A stretch of 64,000 nucleotides of DNA from Agelas oroides (lineage: Eukaryota; Porifera; Demospongiae; Agelasida; Agelasidae): the NCBI GenBank assembly GCA_949130485.1, contig OX422188.1, forward strand, positions 6,877,969-6,941,968, written 5' to 3'. How positions within the stretch are numbered: position 1 is the stretch's first letter; every line of letters starts with the position of its first letter. The notes beneath the pieces are model-generated. The model made no database searches, was not told the DNA's origin, and saw only the letters and a program-made list of their open reading frames with translations. This document shows positions 56,667-64,000 of this stretch, in pieces. A program made the position numbers and the translations under genes.

Positions 56667-57056
56667 TAAGTATATAGATGAAACAACAAAAATGTTGATC
56701 CACAACAAACATGTCTCAGGAGGTGGTGTTTGAATATGCATACATCTGAAGTGGAACCATGCCATTGTACACATTGATCACATGATATTATGTTCAAGTC
56801 AATAGACTTAGGAAGTCCCCAAGTACAGTATAGACGGATTTCTTCCTACACCTGCATGTGTCTTGCTCTCCCCGTGCAGGAAAGGGCATCAGCGTTCTAG
56901 CTTCAAGGTACTGCAGAGATGGTGGCACATCTCTTCTTGGGCAAATGTTATCCTACCCACATTCTCTCCAAGGGCTGTACTGTATCATACAAATGAGTGA
57001 CGTCTCTTGTCAATCACTACTCAGTCAAAATGAGTGACTTCTCTTGTCAATCACTA

Positions 57057-58065
57057 CTCAGTCGCTTGCTCCTAGGAACCAGTCACCAGTGGGAGAGCTT
57101 CCCTGGGATCAGTGGCTCCTATAGGGTAAGTGATTGTTACTGCATGTAGGACATGGATATACACAATACATTAATCTGTACTTTCAGGTTGGTGTGCCGA
57201 TAATAATATGCGGCTGTCCTACAATTGTATTTCAGACCAGAGCTAACAGTTTCTCAATACACTCAACACTATACAGCAAGGGGGGGACAATTTCGAAAAA
57301 AAATGACAAAGTCATGGAAAGTACAGAAGCACTTAGCTAGGTGCTTACTGCTATTTCGTGAGCGATCAAATTTCCTGGCGGCGATAATATTTAAAGTTAC
57401 ACGCGCTCGCGGGGATTAAACTCCCTAGGAAATATGAACGCCGCGATAATATTTCCAAGCGATCAAATTTGCGAATGTTGTACTAATATTCACTTCCACT
57501 GTCAATTACGTTAGTAGTTATCACACATCCCTATTATATATACTTGCATTTATACTGCATGCTATTAGGGCTTACTTGATGCCCTAATACTTTTGGTTCA
57601 ACTGCTATTGGATACAGTTTGGCCTTGGACTTGTTGAGCTTCGCGTTCATTCTTTGGCATTAATTTTGTCACACTGATGAACATACTGCTGGATGGCGTC
57701 CTTTCGATAGACCAATCGGGTATATGCTCCGCGAAGTAAATAGTTCTCGACTGTTTCAAGCTATTCCATGACTGATGATCTGCTGAATGCTAAAAACATG
57801 CACGTTTTTCTCGCCATTATACGATTGATCGCTACTGATGAGTTTGAATTTCCCGCCAAGCATTGCTGTTTCGGGGCCAATGACTGGGGAGTCAAGCCCT
57901 CACTTCTCTGACACCGGTAAAATATTTGATCGTGCAGCCAAAGCCAAAGGCCTCCGCTCAGCTTTTCGCGCGCGTGGCTAGAAACCTTTACGACTAAGCT
58001 GCTAGCTTTGGCTATGCAATGCGCAAGTGTATAGACAGGATGGTGCACTAACGTGGAACTCTCAC
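57057..58065. repeat. Inverted counterpart of 49730-51610
   Basis: Blocks in reverse order and orientation: CCTAGGAACCAGTCACCAG, GTTGGTGTGCCGATAATAAT, ATTTCGTGAGCGATCAAATT and CCGCTCAGCTTTTCGCGCGC. The MITE present at 50139 is missing here, which shows that it inserted after the duplication. Confidence 0.78.
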
Positions 58066-58526
58066 GTGTACTTAGGAGAAGACGGTTGAACGTGCTCCAG
58101 TCCTTCTATGCCCAAGGCAGCCACTTGTGTGGATATTTGAGGTCAGTCTTGTGTACACAGTTTTGATATCCAGTAGCCTTGCTACGTAGCAAATTTTGTT
58201 AGTATCCTAGAAGCGCCTCCCCACTTACATGTCCCTCCTATAGGTGTGAATTTTTAAGTGGGCTTTTATACTCTTTTTCAAGGCGGTTTTAGAGGCTGTT
58301 TAGTACTGAATCCTGTTAAATACAGTCTCTCAACAAAATAAAAGGGGTTATTACTGTGCCTTTGTGCTATACTAATACTAATACCTACTGTGCTGTTCAG
58401 TGCTCTGTAGTGTGAAATTTGTACTGAGAGACAGTCACTTGTATTCTCACCCCCTTAAATTGCCTCCACATAGCTCTCAACTGCTAGTATATAACCTTCA
58501 CATAAGTGGGTGTGAAATCTTCTATC
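58066..58526. other. Probable LINE 5' untranslated region
   Basis: No gene is seen. Given the intact ORF1 downstream, part of this stretch may be the 5' UTR, but the element start cannot be fixed. Confidence 0.35.
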
Positions 58527-59561
58527 ATGTCTGTTTTGTCAGATGATGCTCCCTGTGTAAATTGTGGGGATATGGTTAGTGGAGAAAGCCAGGCTCTAGA
58601 CTGTGACCTCTGTGGAAGGTGGTTTCACCTGACATGCATTGGCATATCACAGCAAGCGTATGAAATATACAGCCAGTTTGAAGGGCAACTCCCCTGGTTT
58701 TGCACCAGCTGCCTAGCTAGCTTGAAGTCCCTCCACTCAAGTTTGGATCAACTCACTCTGGAAAATCATGCCCTCAAATTGGAATTGACTCAGCTCAGGT
58801 CACTGGACGGCCTTGTAGCCAACCTCTCTCATGAAGTGAGCAGGCTGTCCAGGGATCTAGCATTTATCACTAAGCCTGATTTAGCCTCGGTGTCCATGAA
58901 TCCAGCCTGTAACCCCCTGACATGCCATCTATCTGAACCAATCACATCCCACCCAAACCGCTTCGAATGCTTGCTTGATAGAAATCCTGATATGCCAGTT
59001 GTTCATGGAAAAGGAAACCCCAACTCTAATCCTAACCCAACCCCACAAGCTTCAACGTCCAAACCCAGGAAAGCAACAAAAAAGCCACAACCACAAACTG
59101 CATCAAATAGAAACCCACCTATGCAAAAGTTCTACATCAGGGCAGTTCCCAGCCACACTAGCATTCAGGAGGTGAAACGTAAGCTTCAGAGCCTCAGTGT
59201 CCAACATGATCATCTCTCTGAACCATATTTGACAGCCCCAGATTCCAAAAGGAAGTATTTGGAAATTTTCCTTGGTGTGGACGATGCAAACAAACTCGAT
59301 AAAGGACTAAAATGTGATGCCACACTGGGATGGTTTGTGAGCATATTCGCACCAAAGAGACCCCATCCTGTCCCACTTATGTCACTGAAGCTCCCCCCTG
59401 TACCTTCTGATCACAAAGATAAACGTCCCGTCCCACTTATGTCACTGAAACTCCCGCCACTTCCAACTACCTACACTAGTTGCCAGCAAAAGCAACAATC
59501 TCAGCCTCAGGCTACACAGGATTTTTTAGGGAGAGGGAAATCCTTTCTAATAGTACGTTAG
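58527..59561 (+). CDS. LINE ORF1 with PHD finger
   Basis: 344 aa from the first ATG (58527). Residues ~10-65 form a C4HC3 PHD finger: CVNC, then CDLCGRWFHLTC, then WFCTSC. Residues ~70-120 look like a coiled coil (LDQLTLENHALKLELTQLRS). A Pro/Asn/Ser-rich linker (~160-205) precedes an RRM-like segment (FYIRAVPSHTS) and a C-terminal duplication of RPVPLMSLKLPP. ORF1 proteins bind element RNA; PHD-bearing ORF1 is known in CR1/L2-type LINEs. The stop is five bases before the ORF2 start at 59567, suggesting coupled translation. Confidence 0.85.
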   Translation: MSVLSDDAPCVNCGDMVSGESQALDCDLCGRWFHLTCIGISQQAYEIYSQFEGQLPWFCTSCLASLKSLHSSLDQLTLENHALKLELTQLRSLDGLVANLSHEVSRLSRDLAFITKPDLASVSMNPACNPLTCHLSEPITSHPNRFECLLDRNPDMPVVHGKGNPNSNPNPTPQASTSKPRKATKKPQPQTASNRNPPMQKFYIRAVPSHTSIQEVKRKLQSLSVQHDHLSEPYLTAPDSKRKYLEIFLGVDDANKLDKGLKCDATLGWFVSIFAPKRPHPVPLMSLKLPPVPSDHKDKRPVPLMSLKLPPLPTTYTSCQQKQQSQPQATQDFLGRGKSFLIVR

Positions 59562-59566
59562 TTACA

Positions 59567-60898
59567 ATGGGTAATATGGACAGTAATAGTAACTCAGATT
59601 TTGGTCATAACATTGTATCCCCCCACACTTTCAACCCCATTCTTGAACCAGATACCCTCAGCCATCCACCCTCTACTTATCCTCATAATCAACAAAATCT
59701 CCCCCTTCCCACCCCCCTCCCTAAGGCCACCCTTCAAAAGACAGATCTCCCTTTTCAACTCTCAGTAGGTTTTTGGAATGTTTGTGGCTGGAGCCTTGAT
59801 CCGTCACAGCAACTAAAAAGCAATGTAATTACAACATCTAGGCTCGACATTATATGTATAGCTGAAACCTTCCTAACCAATGAAAATGAAATCCATCTGA
59901 AAGGATATAAGTGGTTTGGAAATAATAGGAGAAATATTTCTAAGAGGGCCATAAGAGGATCGGGAGGGGTGGGCATACTCATTAAAAATTCTATTCTTAA
60001 TCACTTCTCAGTGGCTGTAATTGAAGAAAAGGCTGAAGGAATTTTGTGGATAGACCTCATAGGCAAAAAATCACTGCAAGGCCAACACTTAGGTATTTGT
60101 GTTTGTTATCTTCCCCCAATTAGCTCAAGTAGAGGTGATATTTCACAAGAATTCTGGGATGACCTAAGGTGCATAGTATTTGAAAACTACCAGCATGGTA
60201 ATTTTATGATCTGTGGAGACTTTAATGCACGTATTGGATCTCTCTCTGATTGCCCGGATAACTCATCTATCCCCAATAGGAAACCATTAGATCACACTAC
60301 AAATAGCTTTGGTAGACTCTTAGTAGATTTCCTACACACACTTGATATGTGTACACTGAATGGTAGATTTGATCCTCTGAAAGATGGCTTCACATCAATC
60401 TCTACCAAGGGACTTGCGGTTGTTGATTACTGCCTGGTACCTTTGCAACATTTCTCTGCCTTTTCCAAGTTTCATGTAGTTGACATACATGAGTTTGTCC
60501 ACAGCAAAAATATTGCTGTGGACTCTAAAATTCCGGACCATAGGCTGATTATATGGAAGGTTACTTTTAACAATACTCAGCCAAACAATCACCCCAAAAC
60601 TTCCAATCAAATAACAACCAAAAGAATCCCGCAGGACTATTTTGAAGATCCCACAGTCCACAAACAACTGAGCCACCTAGCTGCACAGCTTGACGAGGAA
60701 CAAAGTCACCCGGATGTAGATGGGATATATACCAATTTCTGCAGGCTTATAGATGAGCAATTGATTCATAAACCCCTCAAACCAAATAAAATGTATGGAA
60801 AAACAAATAAATGTAAACCATGGTGGAATTCCCACTTAAATGAGTTGTGTAAACGTGTTTCAATTAGTTTAAAAAAAATGGGAAGAGGAGAAAAATAA
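59567..60898 (+). CDS. LINE ORF2, endonuclease part
   Basis: The start at ATG 59567 lies five bases after the ORF1 stop; an upstream in-frame ATG at 59480 overlaps ORF1 and is less likely. Endonuclease/exonuclease/phosphatase motifs are in order: VGFWNVCGWS, IICIAETFLT, GGVGILIKNS, MICGDFNARIG, and IPDHRLIIW with the catalytic His. This domain nicks target DNA for target-primed reverse transcription. The frame ends at TAA 60896-60898, just after the A8 run; reading with a one-base skip there enters the reverse-transcriptase frame. Confidence 0.85.
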   Translation: MGNMDSNSNSDFGHNIVSPHTFNPILEPDTLSHPPSTYPHNQQNLPLPTPLPKATLQKTDLPFQLSVGFWNVCGWSLDPSQQLKSNVITTSRLDIICIAETFLTNENEIHLKGYKWFGNNRRNISKRAIRGSGGVGILIKNSILNHFSVAVIEEKAEGILWIDLIGKKSLQGQHLGICVCYLPPISSSRGDISQEFWDDLRCIVFENYQHGNFMICGDFNARIGSLSDCPDNSSIPNRKPLDHTTNSFGRLLVDFLHTLDMCTLNGRFDPLKDGFTSISTKGLAVVDYCLVPLQHFSAFSKFHVVDIHEFVHSKNIAVDSKIPDHRLIIWKVTFNNTQPNNHPKTSNQITTKRIPQDYFEDPTVHKQLSHLAAQLDEEQSHPDVDGIYTNFCRLIDEQLIHKPLKPNKMYGKTNKCKPWWNSHLNELCKRVSISLKKMGRGEK

Positions 60899-60899
60899 T

Positions 60900-63209
60900 G
60901 TGAACCTAAAGTTAAACTACTTGAGTGCTCAAAAACTTTTTAGCAAGTATGTTCGTAAATATAGGAGACAATTCAACAACAAACGGCAGCTAGACCTTCT
61001 ACAACAGCAGAAATACAATCCAAAACTATTCTGGAAGAAGTTCAGTCAACTTGGGGGTAGTGGGTTTCCTTCAGGTCAGACAGTCCCTGACTCAGTAATC
61101 GATGATCAGGGACATGAAACCTCTGATAAAGAAGAGGTTCTTAATACATGGAGGTCTTACTTTAGCAACCTCTTAAATGCTGGAACTACCTTACCTGTTT
61201 CATCTCCCCCCAGTGACTCAGATTATGATACCTCATGTTTAAATGACCCTATATCTATAGAAGAAGTGAAAGCTGCAGTAGCAGCAAATATCAACTCCAA
61301 AAGCCCAGGTCTGGACCAGATTAAGGCCAACTACATTAAGAATGAAAGCTGTGTCTCCTTTCTCCATAAATTATTTAATTACTGCCTTAGGAATGGAACT
61401 GTGCCATCAAACTGGAACAAGTCAGTAATAAAACCAATTCCTAAAACCAGTAGGGAGTCAAAGAACCCAAATGACTTTAGAGGCATATCTCTGCAATCAG
61501 TAATTATGAAAACATATTGCCGCATTCTAAATTCCCGCTTCAGTGATTGGATTGAGCTCAATTCTATCCTCAGTGAGGAACAAAATGGCTTCCGGCCTGG
61601 CAGATGCTGCCTTGACCACATTTTTACGTTATCTTCCATTGTTGAGAACCGTATGATAGGAAATCAGGATACGTTTGCATGCTTTATTGATTTTCGCAAA
61701 GCTTTTGACAGCATTAATCGACATTCCTTATGGAAGAAACTTCACTCAAAATATGGCATAAATGGTAACTTTTTGATGGCCCTAAAATCTATGTATGAAA
61801 ATGTGAGTTGTACTGTGAAAGTTAATGACCTATATTCAGACTGGTTTGATGTAAACACAGGAGTTAAACAAGGCTGCATTCTCTCCCCAACATTGTTTGC
61901 CTTGTACATTGATGATTTAGCTAAAGAATTGAATTCAAGTGCTTTTGGTATACAGGTTAATGACAGAAATGTAGCTGCTTTATTGTATGCAGATGATATA
62001 GTCGTTTTAGCTCCAAATGCAGAGAATTTACAGACTTTGATTGATTTGATACACAACTGGTGCACTACCTGGGGTATTAAGATTAATAGCTCTAAGTCTA
62101 ACATAATGCACTTCCGTAAGAGACACTGTAGAAAGCCAAGATCCTCATTTCATTTTAAAGCAGGTAATCAAACAATTGACTACACAAGTGAGTACCGTTA
62201 TCTGGGATACCATATAAATGAACACTTGGATCTATCACAAACAGTTAGTAAAATTACCATAGCGGCCAATCGGGCCCTAGCATCACTTAATCATAGAACT
62301 AAATGTGCAGGGGGATTTCACTATGACACGTACACTATGCTTTTTAATCAGCTGGTTTTGAGCAGGATACTTGTATACTCATGCATCTGGGGTCATAGAG
62401 AATTTCCTAAAGTTAAATCCATTCAAACTGCTGCGATGAGGTTTTTCCTTGGAGTTGGCACCTCATGTCCCAACACAGGCTTGTTTGGTGAGATGGGATG
62501 GGTCCCTCTCCAAGCTGAAATAAAGTTCTCTATTATCAAGTTCTGGCATAGGATTTGCTCTCTCCCTACACACAGACTACCCAATATAATTCATAGATGG
62601 AGTTCCCAAAAAGGCCTTGGCAACTGGGCAGATAAAACCATAAAATTGTTCCCAGACATTAACCTCTCAAATTTCTCTAAGATGGATAGGAACTCCTTTC
62701 AAAAGGAAGCGTGGAATAGAATTTTGCAAGTGGAATATACTAAGTGGCTAGATAATCTCAACTCAATTGCTCCTAATTCTGAAAGTGGTGGAAGATTAGT
62801 CCTATACAGGTCTTACAAGCTGGAACCAGCCCCAGAAGAATATGTTACCCGACCAACTTCCTGGCGAAGGAGAAGAACCATTGCTCAGTTAAGATGTGGA
62901 TGCCTACCCTTAGAGATGGAAATTGGCAGATATAGACATCCTAAGACGCCCCTTGCTCAAAGGATATGCCAGCTGTGCAATGAGGGGATTGAAGACGAAA
63001 CACACTTCTTAATTTTCTGCCCGCAGCTTACCCAGGAAAGAATTGCACTATTTAAAACCATGGAAGGAGTGCTAGGATCAACATTCTACTCATTACCTCC
63101 TGCTGAAAAGACATTAAAAATACTTATGAACTGTGGAAGAGACCTGGAATTGGGAAAGGCTCTACATGTGATGGCCCAGTCTCGGAAGAATATCATCTTC
63201 TCTCCGTGA
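60900..63209 (+). CDS. LINE ORF2, reverse transcriptase and C-terminal part
   Basis: Continues ORF2 in the next frame without an ATG of its own near the start; the open frame after the in-frame stop at 60870 begins inside the A run. Motifs: SPGLDQIKANYI, FRGISLQS, EEQNGFRPGRCCLDHI, CFIDFRKAFDSINR, GVKQGCILSPTLFALYIDDL, and LLYADDIVVLA with the catalytic YADD. The C-terminal CQLCNEGIEDETHFLIFC is a zinc-knuckle-like motif common in LINEs. About 770 codons are open, so the element was active recently. Confidence 0.88.
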   Translation: MNLKLNYLSAQKLFSKYVRKYRRQFNNKRQLDLLQQQKYNPKLFWKKFSQLGGSGFPSGQTVPDSVIDDQGHETSDKEEVLNTWRSYFSNLLNAGTTLPVSSPPSDSDYDTSCLNDPISIEEVKAAVAANINSKSPGLDQIKANYIKNESCVSFLHKLFNYCLRNGTVPSNWNKSVIKPIPKTSRESKNPNDFRGISLQSVIMKTYCRILNSRFSDWIELNSILSEEQNGFRPGRCCLDHIFTLSSIVENRMIGNQDTFACFIDFRKAFDSINRHSLWKKLHSKYGINGNFLMALKSMYENVSCTVKVNDLYSDWFDVNTGVKQGCILSPTLFALYIDDLAKELNSSAFGIQVNDRNVAALLYADDIVVLAPNAENLQTLIDLIHNWCTTWGIKINSSKSNIMHFRKRHCRKPRSSFHFKAGNQTIDYTSEYRYLGYHINEHLDLSQTVSKITIAANRALASLNHRTKCAGGFHYDTYTMLFNQLVLSRILVYSCIWGHREFPKVKSIQTAAMRFFLGVGTSCPNTGLFGEMGWVPLQAEIKFSIIKFWHRICSLPTHRLPNIIHRWSSQKGLGNWADKTIKLFPDINLSNFSKMDRNSFQKEAWNRILQVEYTKWLDNLNSIAPNSESGGRLVLYRSYKLEPAPEEYVTRPTSWRRRRTIAQLRCGCLPLEMEIGRYRHPKTPLAQRICQLCNEGIEDETHFLIFCPQLTQERIALFKTMEGVLGSTFYSLPPAEKTLKILMNCGRDLELGKALHVMAQSRKNIIFSP

Positions 63210-63284
63210 CCAATCTGTTTTTATTTTTACTAGTCTCTCCCTCTAATAAGTTACCTTGGGAAAACTTGTCTGTCTCTGTTTAGT

Positions 63285-64000
63285 CTGGCCTCTGGTACTC
63301 TAAATTCTGTGTAGTTTGTCCCCTGGTGTACCCTGAGAAGGGTCCCAGGGGAAGGCTTGTCAGTTTTGTGTACTCTGTCCCCTGGTGTAGTCTGTCCCCT
63401 GGTGAACCCGGGGAAGGGTCCCAGGGGAAGGCTTGTCTGTTTCTGTGTAGTCTGTCCCCGGGTGTACCCTGAGAAGGGTCCCAGGGGAAGGCTTGCCTGT
63501 TTCTGTGTAGTCTGTCCCCTGGTGTACCCTGAGAAGGGTCCCAGGGGAAGGCTTGTCTGTTTCTGTGTAGTCTGTCCCCTGGTGAACCCTGGGAAGGGTC
63601 CCAGGGGAAGGCTTGCCTGTTTCTGTGTAGTCTGTCCCCTGGTGAACCCTGGGAAGGGTCCCAGGGGAAGGCTTGTCTGTTTCTGTGTAGTCTGTCCCCT
63701 GGTGTACCCTGGGAAGGGTCCCAGGGGAAGGCTTGTCTGTTTCTGTGTAGTCTGTCCCCTGGTGAACCCTGGGAAGGGTCCCAGGGGAAGGCTTGTCTGT
63801 TTCTGTGTAGTCTGTCCCCTGGTGTACCCTGAGAAGTGTCCCAGGGGAAGGCTTGTCTGTTTCTGTGTAGTCTGTCCCCTGGTGAACCCTGGGAAGGGTC
63901 CCAGGGGAAGGCCTGTCTGTTTCTGTGTAGTCTGTCCCCTGGTGTACCCTGGGAAGGGTCCCAGGGGAAGGCCTGTCTGTTTCTGTGTAGTCTGTCCCCT
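63285..64000. repeat. 60-bp minisatellite, ~12 copies, open at window end
   Basis: Units of exactly 60 bp begin CTGTGTAGTCTGTCCCCTGG; within each, CCCCTGG and CCAGGGG are inverted. It starts about 75 bp after the LINE ORF2 stop, so it probably arose from the LINE 3' UTR. The array continues past the window. Confidence 0.95.

Larger units (their letters stand above)
58527..63209 (+). mobile_element. Nearly full-length non-LTR retrotransposon (LINE)
   Basis: ORF1 (58527-59561) and ORF2 (59567-63209) are complete apart from one frame change at the A-run 60871-60878. Order of domains (PHD ORF1, AP-like endonuclease, reverse transcriptase, CxxC-H-C C-terminus) fits the CR1/L2/Jockey group. It is a different family from the truncated LINEs at 34-36 kb (VKQGCILSP versus VPQGSVLGP). 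Confidence 0.88.

Overview
The window looks like nuclear DNA of an invertebrate animal. The few real genes are split by GT-AG introns, the space between them is full of small inverted-repeat transposons, non-LTR retroelements and minisatellites, and one spliced gene is a metazoan-type USP8-like deubiquitinase. A demosponge or similar early-branching marine animal fits the compact genes and repeat style, but this is inference; no marker in the window fixes the species. Layout: 1-21.2 kb holds almost only repeats (GT microsatellite; minisatellites at 2.0, 5.3, 6.3, 8.4, 9.3, 15.7 and 16.8 kb; several MITE families with visible target-site duplications; tRNA-headed SINE-like copies). 21.27-30.34 kb holds the last six exons of a USP-family cysteine protease on the + strand. 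Its introns carry foldback elements, and its catalytic-cysteine exon was not found here. 31.1-53.7 kb is the most interesting part: a local family of small secreted proteins with a three-lobed, beta-trefoil-like repeat pattern. One intronless member (A, 31.1 kb) stands alone. The others sit in four head-to-head pairs, each joining a 'B-type' gene (about 150 aa, two exons) to a divergent 'G-type' gene over a 440-505 bp TATA-containing intergenic region. All four B-type genes are intact. All four G-type partners are damaged, each by a different lesion: LINE insertion, one-base deletion, 10-base deletion plus truncation, and start-codon loss plus frameshift. 38.7-47.9 kb and 53.7-58.5 kb are again repeat-rich, with TTAA-flanked MITEs, foldbacks, a relic of a Ty3/gypsy-like LTR element and a fragment of a USP exon. 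58.5-63.2 kb is a nearly full-length LINE (PHD-finger ORF1; endonuclease/reverse-transcriptase ORF2) broken only by a frame change at a run of eight A's. It is followed by a 60-bp minisatellite that runs off the window end. How the parts relate: the secreted-protein cluster seems to have grown by duplication of a divergent two-gene unit. Units 1 and 2 are nearly identical, so their duplication is recent, and retroelements landed in and between units. The intact members share a signal peptide, a first-exon/second-exon split in phase 1, and a C-terminal Cys-Cys motif, which suggests extracellular proteins stabilised by one disulfide. Receptor or ligand function is not shown by the sequence.
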